Assembly: GCA_002104945.1 (NCBI GenBank)
Contig: MCFH01000012.1
Coordinates: 124,001-188,000, forward strand
Length of the DNA: 64,000 bases
Source: Piromyces finnis
Lineage: Eukaryota; Neocallimastigomycota; Neocallimastigomycetes; Neocallimastigales; Neocallimastigaceae
Direction: 5' to 3'
The notes under the pieces were generated by a model that was given only the letters and a program-made list of their open reading frames with translations, had not been told where the DNA came from and did no database searches. The translations under genes were made by a program, and so were the position numbers. Shown here piece after piece: positions 12,135 to 24,100 of this stretch (positions within the stretch are counted from its first letter, which is position 1; each line of letters begins with the position of its first letter).

Positions 12135-12559
12135 GTAATTTATTTAAAGATTCTGATATTACCAACGATGAAAATTTAAACTCTTTATTAAATACAGAAA
12201 ATGAAATTGTCGAAGAACAAAAGCAATTAAAAGACAAAGGGAAACAAATCACTTATGACACAGAAGATGAACCACAACCATCAGAGGAAGAAGATCCTCA
12301 AGAGATGTATGAAAGATTAGTATTAAATAACAATGAAATTATCAGTATTAATACTCCTAAAGACCATAATATTTTTAATAATATTGTGAGTCCTAATAAA
12401 GTATTACACACTGAAAACGGAAAAATTTCATTAAAACCTATTTCGAAAAACGATAATATCATAGATAAGAAAAACATCATTTTTAGAGATGAAAACTTAA
12501 CAAATGTAACGAATCATAAAATTGTTACGGTTCGAATAAGATATCATAATTTTAAATAA

Positions 12560-12750
12560 TAGTAATATTTTATTTTTATTTTTTTTTTATTATTTTTTTT
12601 TTATTTTTATTCAATTTTTTTTAGTAATTTTTCTAAAAACTTGCGTACTTTTTGAAACTATCCATCATTTGGAATTTAATGATTTTGGATAGCTAAAATT
12701 TTAAATTAATTCCATTCATAATATATGGATCATTCATTGTAACATATATT
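12560..12750 (+). other. 3' flank of the Rep unit, present in a second inverted copy
   Basis: The sequence after the Rep stop, from the Rep C-terminus to about 12745 (tttttgaaactatccatcat, aattccattcataatat, ggatcatt), recurs in reverse orientation at 27494-27785. A shared 3' flank means the Rep gene was part of a larger repeated unit and not a lone fragment. Confidence 0.7.
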
Positions 12751-13344
12751 AATTAAATCATTAATATATTATGAATCATCTATTAATATTAGAACAGATA
12801 AATTTTTAATTTATATTTAATAAATTTTTAATTTGCTTTACATTTAGTATTTTTAATTTCATATATTAAATAATAGACTTATAGCATATAATAAATTTAT
12901 ATTATCCTATTAATTATGTCCTTTTTTAGACAAAAAGATTAATTTTTATGTAAAGGTATCTTCTGTTATTTGTGTAACAATTACCTTTCTTAGTAATTAA
13001 ATTATAGTTAAAATTCATTTAATATTTTTAATTTAGGAATATTATATAATAAAGTTAATTAATAAAATAAATCTTAATTATTAATAAAATATCATTGATT
13101 ATTTTAATAATAAAATTCAAGTAAACTTTTTCAAAGTATAAGTTATTATACTTAGGTATAGTAATAAAATATAATTACTGACTATAAAGAATATTATAAC
13201 TATATAATAAATTATAAATAATTAATAGAGAAATGTACAAAAATTATAAAGATATAATTTTTATAACTTAAAAATCGAGTTAAACAACATTAAGGAATAT
13301 AAATAGTTGATGGTTGAATTTCTATAATTCTGGCAAATTCAACT
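12751..13344. other. AT-rich region without recognised genes
   Basis: No open frame of note. It may be the start of the LTR-like unit that continues to 13869, but its 5' end cannot be fixed. Confidence 0.35.
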
Positions 13345-13869
13345 ATTTAGGTTCATTCCTTAACAAAATTATATATAAAAGGTGTTTTTATATTATTAGT
13401 AAATAAGTTATTAATTTAGTTAATTAAGTTAGTTATTACCTCTCTATACGAGTTAATAACTAAGTAAAGTTTTATAAAAAATAATAAAAGAAATAAAATA
13501 AATATTATAACACTAAAATAATTACAACAAACGTATAAAGATTTTATGAAATAATGTTTACTTAAATAATTATATATTAATTATATCTTTTATTTATTAA
13601 TTATAATTATATACATTATGTATTACTATAAGTATTAATTTACTCTAATACTAACGCTAAAGTATTTAACGTTAGTTTTAACTATACTATTTAACTATAT
13701 TAGTTTATTTTCTTTACCACTTGATTGGGTAAAGCAAATAAACTTCCTATTTAATTAATAACCATTAATATATGGTTATGCATATATCTGAACAATAAAT
13801 GGTGACCAGAATATATGGTTTCAATTGAAATATTTGTGAGCAAACTTATGGCCACAAATATTTCTTACA
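13345..13869 (+). repeat. Family-6 LTR-like repeat
   Basis: Ends ...aatatttcttaca. Its sequence, including tacctctctatacgag, aatactaacgctaaag, ctttaccacttgattgggta and gaccagaatatatggtt, recurs in inverted orientation at 62511-63005. The TG...CA-type 3' end and two dispersed copies fit an LTR, but the 5' end and a TSD were not resolved. Confidence 0.55.
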
Positions 13870-15295
13870 ATGATGGGTTGACCGATATATTTGTGAATAA
13901 TATAATGTTTTTAATAAATAATAAATTCTATATTATAATGATGAAACAATAAATTTAAAATAAAATAAAATATGTTTTATAATTAACAAATAAATCACTC
14001 AAAACTCGAAAATAAACTCTTAAATCTTTATTATATTTTATAATTTATTTATTATCTATTTATTGTTCTTTTTATTCTCTTATTTATTGTCCCTCCTTTA
14101 TAAAGAAGAATTTTATCTTCCTTTTATACATTTTCATTTATTACATGTATTATTATTTTTAACTATTAAATGTTATTATTACTATTGTTATTATTTATTA
14201 AAATTAAAAGAATAAATTAAAATTATGTCTTAGTATTATAAAATATTATAGAATATTACTTATTTGATTTTCTTATTACTTCAAAATGTTTAAATTTAGA
14301 AAAATTATTATAAATTATCATTGACTATCATTAAATGTATAATACCTTGAATAAAATAATTAAAATTTAAAATTAAAATAATATTAAAATAAAATTAAAA
14401 TAAAATTAAAATAAAAATTTAACAAAATTAAAATATTAAAAGTATCAATTATTATAAACACTCATTTTATACAGAAACATAAAAGAATTCTGTATTTTAT
14501 CTTTGGAATTGTTATTATTGTTCTATTTCCAGGTTTTAAGTTTATCATTTTAGTAATAATTACTCAATTAGTTATTTATTAATTTATAAGTTTAAGAGAA
14601 TTTCTAAAGAACACTTGGATAAACACTAGAATTAATAATTTGATGTATACCATTTTATTTTTAGTTTATTTATTCATTTTTATTTATTTATTATTATTTT
14701 ATTATTTTAGTACATTATTGGATTAAGTTGTTTTATTTTATTTAATAATTTATTTTATTTAATAATTTATTTTATTATTATCACTATTAGGTCGTTTTTA
14801 CTCAGAATTTATTATATAATAAAGATAATATTATTTATTTAAAGAAAGGGTTATATTTTCATAAAATTATTATTCATTCATCTTTAAGGGTTATTATTGT
14901 TTATTTTTATTATAAGTTACTATGGGTTAAGTCGTGTTTATTCAGCTAGTTTTTATCATGTTTTTATGTGAGTAGCGTATCAACAATATAAAAATAAGTT
15001 AATGGTATGTTAGTTAGGTTTTAGAACACGGACATAAATGTCTTTGGTTCAATACATATCTCTTCCATTTTTCTAATAATTAAATTTTAATCTTAAATTC
15101 TATTATATATTATTAGTCTAGAACCTTCTCGAAATTAAATTTTTCTAAAATTCATTATTCCAATCAAAATATTTTATTTTTTTTAATTAATTTCAAAAAA
15201 ATTATAAAAGTGAAAATTATTCCAAAAAATTTGGAATTTTGTGTTTTTATTAACTTAAAAGTTTTTATTAATAAGTAAAAAAAAATATTAATAAT
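13870..15295. other. Gene-free AT-rich stretch with low-complexity A/T repeats
   Basis: No gene seen. It contains an (AAAATTAAAATA)-like tract at about 14350-14425, repeated attatttattttattt blocks at 14640-14780, and paired motifs ggtcgtttttactcag and aagtcgtgtttattcagc that look like a degenerate internal repeat. It is probably old retrotransposon debris. Confidence 0.35.
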
Positions 15296-18196
15296 CGTAA
15301 CAACGCGAGAGACTCAGGTTAACACAATACTAATTAACTATTTGTATTAATAGTATATTTTATTAATAATTTGATTATTTAATATTATTAATACAAATTA
15401 ACCTTAATACTAATTTTAAAGACTAATTTACATGAATTTTATAAATTATTTATATTTACTATTTATAAATATTCTTATTTAATAATTATGAATAAACATT
15501 ATTCATATTGATTGGTGACTTCAATTATTTAAATAAAAAAGAAGAAATAGAAATAGACAAATATTATGGATTAAATATAGCGATTGCTATATTTAATCCA
15601 TAATATAGAGAACCCGGAGTCGAACACATGACAAGTAGGTCAGCGTCCAACAACCTGACGGCGAAGCCAGCTTGAGAAACCCCGAAATACAATTGTAAGA
15701 ATTAATAATTATTTTTTGTATAAATTAATTCTTATTTAATTATGTTAAGTTTTTGGATTTGGTTATGTGGCCAGGTCAGAATGTTATCAATTATATAGTA
15801 AATATGTTTTTTAAGAAATTAAATTTAAATATAAAATAACCCTTTAAACTTCCAAATGAGAAATTAATATTTATTCTTTAGAATAACTTTTTTATAAAAT
15901 TTTATTTATTTATTAATAATAATATAAATGATAATATATTTAATAACTATATAATTAAGATTATAACTATAATCTTTACAAAGAATTAAAATCGAATTCA
16001 ATTCATTCTATTTTATATTCTTTGTTCAGATTATTAAATTGATAAAAATAAAGTATTACATGTAATATGTTAATAATATAATAAGATTGTTTGTTTGTTT
16101 GTTTGTTTGTTTTGTTTTGTCATGACATAAAATAAAATAAACATATGATTAATCATTTAAACACTTGATCCATTAACCTATTTTATAATAATTAAAATTA
16201 TTTAATTTATAAATGTTAACTGTTACACCTAAATGGTTTAGTTCTATTTTTAGTAACAGTCACTATCATTAATTAAATTAATATAATTAGAATTTCTATT
16301 GATATATTTTTAATTTTCGTCAAGTCATAAGAAATGTCTATGATCCATACTTGATATCATATTAATTTTAATTTACTTATTAAAATCTTCAAATGATCAT
16401 ATCTTCCTTAAATGACCAGTTAGAAGGACCGCGATTGTACCAAAATGTAGCTTTTTCCTTAAGCTTTCTAATAAACCTGGTTTCATAGCCGTAGCACTTA
16501 CAGCCGTAGCGATCGTTTTTGGAGAGTTACACCTTGTTTCGTGTTTGTTTATTTTTGGTTAAGGGTTATAGTGTATTGATATTAAATTTTTTGAAATCAT
16601 AACCCTTTCACTGAACCAAAATTTAAAAGGTAACTTTTAAAGGTGTTTTAAAATAATTATTGGGATTATTTAATTCTAATTATTATGTTTAATTAATTAT
16701 AGATATTATCTGAATTTGTTTTAAATCCAGTTAATATCTTCACAAATTATTTTTTAATTATTAAATTAATTATTTATTTAAACTATTAGCATACATTCAT
16801 TTAAATTACTATAAACATTTATCTATATTGATATTAATTATTCATTTACTTAATTTAAAATTTATTTAATTACTATATTAATTATTTATTTATTTATTTT
16901 AGTAATATATTTAAAATAATAGTAAACATTCATTTATTTTTTAATTAATAATTTTTGTATTACATTTTATAAGAAACATTATATATTTTATTTTACGTTT
17001 GTATTTTATATTTATGTATCGTATCTTGAAATAACTTATAGAAACAATTAGAAAATATAAATACATATTAGGACAATCGGATATTAAGGTTTTTCCGAAT
17101 TTTAATCGGTTTTACTTAATATTACGATGAATGATATATTAGTTATCAATCGAATATCTTTTTAGGTTTTTCTTCTAGTCTTTTCCTAAAAAGATTATTT
17201 GTTAAGATTAGAAATTCTTTATTAAACTTTAAATTATCAAAAAATTATAAATATAAGGACTCTGGAATTCCACTAAAGAATCCAGAGTTATTATTTTAAG
17301 ACAATTATAATAAATAACCCTTTCAAAAACTATATTCATAAAAAATATTTACATTAAAGATAGTCTTAATATTTTGTGTTTGTTATTATAATTCACTTAT
17401 AATAAACTCTTTAAGATAAGTATTCATTTTTATTTACTATTAAGAAACTTCTCAATTTAATAATACATATTACGATTTGTATTATTATATTGTAGATAAT
17501 AATTATTATTAAATATATAATAATTATTACAACAATGATAAATAATAATTATAAATATATTATAAATTTGATATTAGTAGAAAATTTTATTATAAAATAA
17601 TTATTAAATAATTTTATATAGTTTATTATAAAAATATAATTTACATAAAATCAAATATTTTATAAATTTATATATTTGATTGGGTTAAATTATAAAAATA
17701 ATTTTTAATATAAAGAATAATAATAATTTTTAGTAGAAAATGAGAAGACTTAGATTATTAATAATAAGTTAAATTTTAATAATAGTTAATATAATTAATT
17801 AGTGAATACATAATAATATTTAAAAGACAAAAATAAGTTTTTATATAATAAAAATTATTGTTAAAAAGAGCGTAAGAACAATAAATAAAAGAAAATATAA
17901 AAACGAAATTAAACTTGTCTAATTTGTAATTATTGTGTTAATAATAAATAATATTTTATAGAATAAATCTGGTGTTATTATTCTATATAAATATTATTAA
18001 AATAATAAAACTATTAAAACTATAAAATAACTTAAAATAAATTAATAAAACTAGTAGATATTGTTAAAGCTCGTACAATAGCTGTCGAGATAAAACAATA
18101 TAAGATAACAGAAGAAGTAGTTAAAAAGTTATAATATAACTACCAATCCGTTATCAACAATTTTGGTGAAAAGGTACAAAACCTTTATGCGTTACA
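15296..18196 (-). mobile_element. Solo LTR of chromovirus C, inverted, itself interrupted
   Basis: Two halves (15296-15693 and 18162-18196) together match the LTR of element C in reverse, from (T)GTAACAACGCGAGAG to TACAAAACC...GTTACA. It is flanked by the TSD ATAAT (15291-15295 and 18197-18201). The first T of the LTR is now C. The copy carries the same 19-bp palindrome as the other C LTRs (15562-15604). A 2.46-kb insertion splits it at 15694. Confidence 0.88.
15694..18156. mobile_element. 2.46-kb TG...CA insertion in the solo C LTR
   Basis: Begins TGTAAGAATTAAT and ends CCGTTATCA, flanked by the TSD ACAAT (15689-15693 and 18157-18161). It has no long open frame. The left part (ggccaggtcagaatgttatc) resembles the inverted end of the family-7 LTR (gtcagaatgttttatataat at about 63400), so it is probably a long solo LTR or a non-autonomous derivative. 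It contains a (GTTT)6-type tract at about 16088 and a short coding-like end (KARTIAVEIKQYKITEEVVK, about 18068). Confidence 0.65.
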
Positions 18197-18211
18197 ATAA
18201 TAAATAAAAAT

Positions 18212-20167
18212 TGTCATGAATATTAGTGGATTCATGATTATTTATTTAATTAGTGTTTTATTCGTTTAATTAATTAGAAATATTTTATTATAAAACATAA
18301 TTAAATAATATTTTAAGAAATATTAATTAATTATAATTATTAAGATTTTATATTTATTAAAGTTTGAATTAATATTTCTTTGTTCATTTGATTAAGAAGG
18401 AAATTAAAACTAAATTATAAAATAATCATTCCTTCTACAAATGATTGATAATATGACTTTTATAATTATTAAATTTAACACGAGTGAAAAGTCATATATA
18501 ATTAATATATAATTAATTTATAGAATAGTTAATTAATATAAATAATTAGTCATGTATTAAATTTAAAATGTATTCCTTAATATTAGAGATAGTATAAATA
18601 CTCGAGAAAATTCCTATCATTAGGAATTTCGAGAGTTCATTACATTTAATATTTACTCTAATTATAATAATAACTAATAAATAAAGACTTTTCTTTAAAT
18701 AAAAATTTATTAATAAATAAAGTTAATAAAATATTATTTATTTAAAAATTTACTAATTCATATATTTAATTAATTGATAAACTTAGGGTAAATATGTACG
18801 TTCCGACCTAACTGAAGTGAAATCTATAACAAAAATTGTCAAGAATAGAAGACGATTAAAAAATAAATTAAATATTCAAATAAACAATTTAAAAATCAAA
18901 TTTATATTTCAAAAATTATAAAACACTTTTAAAAATAATTAAAAAGATCACTTGGAAAAATTTAATATTGAAAAGGGTTAAGGATCACAAAAATTTAATT
19001 TTAAATAAATTAACCCTTGAGAAGAAAATGTACTATACGAAACTAGTGATAACTTCTGAATCTCGCGTCCTATTTTCATTTTCTAGAGAATTCAAATTAA
19101 TTTTATTAGAAAGTACTAGTTGAGATCTATATTCTCACAAATTTTCAGCTAATTTAGACCACTAGTTCTTGAGATATAGCTATTTAAAGAATTAATTAGT
19201 TCCAATAAATATATAATAATATATATTAAAATGATTAATATTAATTTATATAATTAAAGTCATTATTCAAATCATCCAACTTTCTATAAATAATTCAATT
19301 TAAAAATTCTCCATTATTATTAAATAAGGTTAGATAATAAATATTCTTGATTACAAACCTAATCAATTATAAAAATTAATTAATAATTTTTCAAATAATT
19401 TTGATTAATAACCTCAATCATAATCAAACCAAAAAAAGCCTTTAGATCAAAAATCATTAGTTATAATTATTAATTAATTAATCATGAGAATATATAATTA
19501 GTATCAATTGTTATTCTCAATTTATAATATTAAATATTTACAATTTAAAATGGTTAAAACAATACTTTTATTTTAAAAGTAATTTAAAAGATTAATCTTA
19601 AGATCTATCATATGAATTCATATTATTAATATCAATATCAATTATTAATATTTTAATTTAAAATTATTTTATTTTTATCTTTATTATTAATATCAATATT
19701 AATATCAATGTAATTTTATTATATGTAAGAAAAAAATATTTAAACAAAGAATTGAAATCAATTTTGAAATTCTTTGTAAGATTATTAATTATTAATTGTT
19801 AATTATAATATAACTTAATAAATATTATCTTAATAAATAAATAATTAATAAACAAATTTCATAATTAAATTATATTAAAATTCTTATTTTAAATATAAAA
19901 ACCTATTTAATTTTTAAATTAGTATTATTTAAATTCTTTAATAAGTTCTGAAGAAAAGATTTAATAATAAATAAGCTTAATATTTTATTAGTAAATTAAG
20001 TTATATTATATAAAACATTCTGACCAAGTTACATACCAATCCTAGCCCACTTTACAAAAATTAAAAAAAAAATAATTTTTTTTGATTACTTATTTTATAT
20101 ACTAGCCTATTGTGTTTAGATTTGCGTTCTATTATAAAATTATTATTATTTATAATCGGACGTTACA
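18212..20167 (+). mobile_element. Family-5 LTR, interrupted by a family-7 LTR
   Basis: Starts TGTCATGAATATTAGTGG. Its first 627 nt match 58443-59046. It resumes after the nested LTR at 20062 and ends near GTTACA at 20167. No matching TSD was found, so the right end is uncertain. Confidence 0.6.
18839..20056 (+). mobile_element. Family-7 solo LTR
   Basis: 1218 nt from TGTCAAGAATAG to CCCACTTTACA with a perfect TSD AAAAT (18834-18838 and 20057-20061). From about 19425 to its end it is nearly identical, in reverse, to 63365-64000. Confidence 0.88.
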
Positions 20168-20474
20168 ACAAATGAAATTTGGAAAAAATATGAAAAAGAT
20201 AGCAACATTACTTATATAGGTGATTATTCATATGACAACTTAATTTCTTCATTTCCAGATTTCAAAGATTATTACAACAAATGTTTAACTAAAGTTAATT
20301 TAAATTACGATCCTAATATTATAAAAATATTCAATAGTTGGCAAAATCAAAATAATATTGAATATTATTGTAAAATAGACTACTTTACTTCAACAATCAA
20401 CTTTCCAGAATTTAAAGATTACTATTTAAACAACTTCAACAATACTAATGACATTATTAATATTAATAATATTA
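20168..20474 (+). pseudogene. Coding remnant of unknown function, cut by element A
   Basis: About 100 codons are open in one frame: NEIWKKYEKDSNITYIGDYS followed by two similar blocks, SSFPDFKDYYNKCL and INFPEFKDYYLNNF. The frame runs straight into the TSD of chromovirus A. Beyond A, at 26742-26890, decayed coding continues (KHKLLFDNVQKSLKYIINEI, NKEELEKLIEKN). No known family is recognised. It is AT-rich and Asn-rich like its surroundings and could be a lineage-specific gene or a retroelement gag. Confidence 0.4.
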
Positions 20475-21080
20475 TGTAATGTTGAACACTGAAAGAATAG
20501 ATTAGGATATCTATTCTATTACAATAACACAAAAATTTGAAAAAATAAAATAAAAAATTGTTTTATAAAATATCTTTTATTATAATAGAATTTTAATAAT
20601 AACAATTACATCGATAAAATGATGAAAAATATCTTCTATTTATATTTTTCCTAAATACATTTATATTATATTATAACTATTTATTTCTTATATATTATTA
20701 TTTAAAATCTACACTAAAATCTTAATTATTAGTAAATATTTAAACTATAACTATTTTTAGTAAAATACAATTGGCAATTCAAATTAAGTACTATTTAATT
20801 TGAATATGTGCCCATGTATTATTGATATATTAATCATTTATTATTTATCTATTTCTATAAAAAAACAATACTAAAACTAGGGATTTAAATTGAGAATATT
20901 AATTTACTTGTTAAACATTAAAAATAAATTAATAATTTATTTTGTTTTAAACTTTAATTATTAATAAATAAATTATGTCTCATTTTCTTTTTCTGAATAT
21001 AATTTGTGTAACTTAAACAATAATACTTGTGGCTTAAGTTACATTAAAGATATCAAACAGAGGCGTTTGGTATCTTTACA
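20475..21080 (-). repeat. 3' LTR of chromovirus A (family 1)
   Basis: 606 nt, TGTAATGTTGAACAC...TATCTTTACA. Terminal 5-nt inverted repeat TGTAA/TTACA. The right end is a hairpin (aaagatatcaaac, 6-nt loop, gtttggtatcttt). A second inverted repeat, attcaaattaa/ttaatttgaat, lies in the middle. Confidence 0.92.
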
Positions 21081-21116
21081 ATCTCTCTCTCTAAGTCGAG
21101 CTCCTGCGAGATTAAT

Positions 21117-24100
21117 TTATAAGGAATCTTTTCTCGAAGGAATTTCAATTACAAATGGTTGGTATCTGTGCTTGATTAGATTACCAACTTTATTCTTTCT
21201 AATTTTCATGGAGGAGTCGTTCGACTTATATTTTGACTTTTTAGAGTTTCTTTCAAACTCTTGTATTAATTGTTTATCTGGAATCTGATCTTCAGAAATC
21301 CAAGTGGATTTGTCAAATCCTTTCCATGATAACTTATAAAATGTTTCACCATTAACAGATTTCATCTTTTCAATTTTCTCTGGAATTTTTTCAATTAAAT
21401 CTGTGTTAAGGTGAATGTTCCTCTTCCTACGATTAGACCTGTCGTTAAACTTGTTTTCAAAGTATGGTTCTAACAATGAAACATGAAAGACTGGATGACA
21501 TCTCATTGTCTTTGGAAGTTTCAATTTGAAAGCGAGAGAACTAACTTTTCCAATTATCTCAAATGGGCCAAGCATTTGAGGTGCTAATTTTCTCTTTAGG
21601 TTAGTTCCAGGAGAATCTTTCAATAACCATACCTTCTTTCCCACTTCGAACTCCGGGGGAATCATTCTCTTCATATCGGCATATTTCTTATATGTTTCTT
21701 TTGCTTTTTCTAAGTTTTCTTTTAATAATTTAAAGTTTTCATTCATATCAATTACTCTTTGTTCAGCTCTACTAGGTCTATCATTAGCTGGAATTTCTAA
21801 GCTGAACTTTGGATGAAAACCATAATTAGCAAAGAATGGGGATTGATTTATAGATTGTTGTAAAGTATTATTATATGCAAATTCAGCAAATGGGATAAGA
21901 TCAACCCAGTTATTCTGCTTTTTATTTATAAAACAACGGAAATATTGTTCTAATATGCCGTTCACCCTCTCCGTTTGACCATCTGTCTGCGGATGGTTAG
22001 CAGTTGATAATGAATGATTGATATTAAGAAGGTCACAAAGTCTTGACCAAAAGTCAGAAGTAAATTGCGAGCCTCTATCAGAAATGATGGAATCAGGAAG
22101 ACCATGCAAACGGAAGACATTAGCAATAAAAGCATCAGCAGCAATCGAAGCAGTAGGAAGACAACGTAAAGGAATGGCGTGAGCAAATTTAGTAAATCTA
22201 TCGACAATAACCATGAGAGTTGTCATATCTCTGGACTTAGGAAGATCAACAATAAAATCAATAGAAATATCAGACCAGGGCCTACTGGGAGTGTCCAAAG
22301 GGGATAACAATCCATAAGGCTTATGTCTGGGGACTTTGGATTTGCAACAAGTCACGCAAGATTTGATAAAAGATTTAACGTCTGAATGAAACCTTGGCCA
22401 CCAAAAGTTTCTGGAAATCAGTTCAGTGGTTTTCTTAATACCGAAATGACCAGCAGCAACAGAATCATGATGAAGTTCCAAAACTCTTGTCCTAAGAGAT
22501 TTAGGAACATAAATAAGATTATTATATAGCAAAAATCCTTCATTATCAATAATAACTTTATCAATATTTTTAATAGGTGCATTACATGCAGAACCATTCA
22601 TTTTAAATTGGACAATAGAATTATACAAATCGTCATTTTTAAGTTCTAATAAAATAGAATCGATTAACGGTTTGTTATCGCTATGATGAAACGAAATAGT
22701 AAGACAAGAAACATCAGAATTAATATTATTCTCTAAATGGTCACTTCTACGAGACAGGATATCAGGCTTACCGGATTTCTTTCCAGCTCTATAAATGAGT
22801 TTAAAATCAAATCTGGATAAGAACAAATTCCATCTAATTTATCTCTGAGATAACATTTCAGGTTTTCTAGGAAATGTTAAATTCTTGTGATCAGTATAAA
22901 TTATGAACGGATGGCGTGCACCTTCTAAATAATGACGCCATTCTTCAAGAGCAACTACAATAGCTAAAAGTTCCTTGTCATATATAGGATAGTTTCTTTG
23001 ACAACTCGTCAAACTTTTAGAAAGAAATGCAATAGGATGTAATTTGCCATCAAATTCTTGAGAGAGAATAGCACCGACAGCATAATTACTAGCATCAGTT
23101 TCTACAATAAATTGTTTATTACTATCCGCATGTTTCAGAATAGGAGCTGACGTGAACAGAGATTTTAATAAAATAAAAGCGTCCTGATCTTCTTTCACCC
23201 AGTTAAAAGCAACATTCTTTCTAGTGAGTTTGTGAAGAGGGTTTGCAATTTTAGCAAAGTCTTTAATAAAAATTCTGTAATAGTTGCATAAACCAATAAA
23301 AGACTGAACCTCTTTAACATTCTTGGGAACCGGCCAATCGAGAATTGCTTTAACTTTATTTTCATCCATTTGCAATCCATCCTTTGAAATGACATAACCA
23401 AGAAAAGTGGTTTTCTCAACATCAAACTCACATTTTTCTAATTTAACATAAAGATTATTTTCAAGTAGTTTCTTAAGTACCTTTTTAACATGCTCATGAT
23501 GTTCTTCGATATTATTAGAATAAATAAGAATATCATCAATATATGAGATAACAAAATCGTCTAAATAGTCACTAAGGACATCGTTAATGAAGTGTTGAAA
23601 AGTTGCAGGTGCATTCTTTAATCCAAAAGGCATAACCAGATATTCAAAATGTCCATATCTAGTACGAAAAGCCGTTTTGTATTCGTCACCTTCTTTAATA
23701 CGAACAAGATTATAAGCGGATTTAAGGTCTAATTTAGTAAAAATCTTAGCATTTTTCACCCTATCCAAAAGGTCACTAATTAAAGGTAAAGGATATGAAT
23801 TACGAATGGTAATATCATTCAACTTTCTATAATCGATACAAAGTCTTAGGGAGCCATCCTTCTTTTTAACAAATAAAATTGGGGCACCAGCAGGAGACGA
23901 TGATTTCCTAATAAAACCTTTATTTAAATTATCATCAATATATTTTTTAAGTTCCTCTCTTTCAACTTCAGTTAATGGATACAAAGGTCCATAAAATAAA
24001 GTCGAATCATCTTTAAGTTTGATTTCACAATCATAAGGTCTATGAGGAGGTAACACTTCACAATTTTTTTCATTAAACACTTCACTAAATTCTAAATATT

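Larger units (their letters stand above)
9215..12559 (+). pseudogene. Endogenous CRESS-DNA-type Rep (HUH endonuclease plus SF3 helicase), split by two solo LTRs
   Basis: Rep proteins of this class nick DNA at an origin and unwind it for rolling-circle replication. Visible in order: a Ser-rich acidic lead (ESGSDTESDTSELTN, about 9240-9415, one nt out of frame); Rep motif I LLLTYAD (9457-9477); motif II HYHIHAYI (9612-9635); a motif III region whose expected Tyr is Cys (CVLK, 9748); Walker A GDTNCGKT (10117-10140); Walker B YIVFDDID (about 10219-10242); PWFGYQEVFTVTDKY (10281-10325); and the motif C Asn region VWFNNQ (11168-11185). Solo LTRs at 10362-11162 and 11408-12134 are cleanly removable. 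The frame then runs on through an acidic tail (EDEPQPSEEEDPQEMY) to 12559, making the whole near 500 codons, longer than ordinary geminivirus or genomovirus Rep. Stops at 9847, in PLEL*NWID, in WVK*IPK, and a frameshift near 10270 make it nonfunctional. Confidence 0.85.

Noticed and set aside
12305-12559. Independent small gene after the Rep region
   Set aside because: Once the family-2b LTR is removed the frame is continuous with the Rep C-terminus, so it is better read as its tail.
15004-15062. Possible tRNA: 7-bp acceptor-like pairing GGTATGT/ACATATC with GGTTCAA
   Set aside because: Only about 58 nt long, with no proper T-stem or anticodon stem.
16088-16120. (GTTT)n tract as a telomere-like or CRISPR-like repeat
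   Set aside because: Short perfect microsatellite without spacers or capping context; nothing in the window looks like a CRISPR array.
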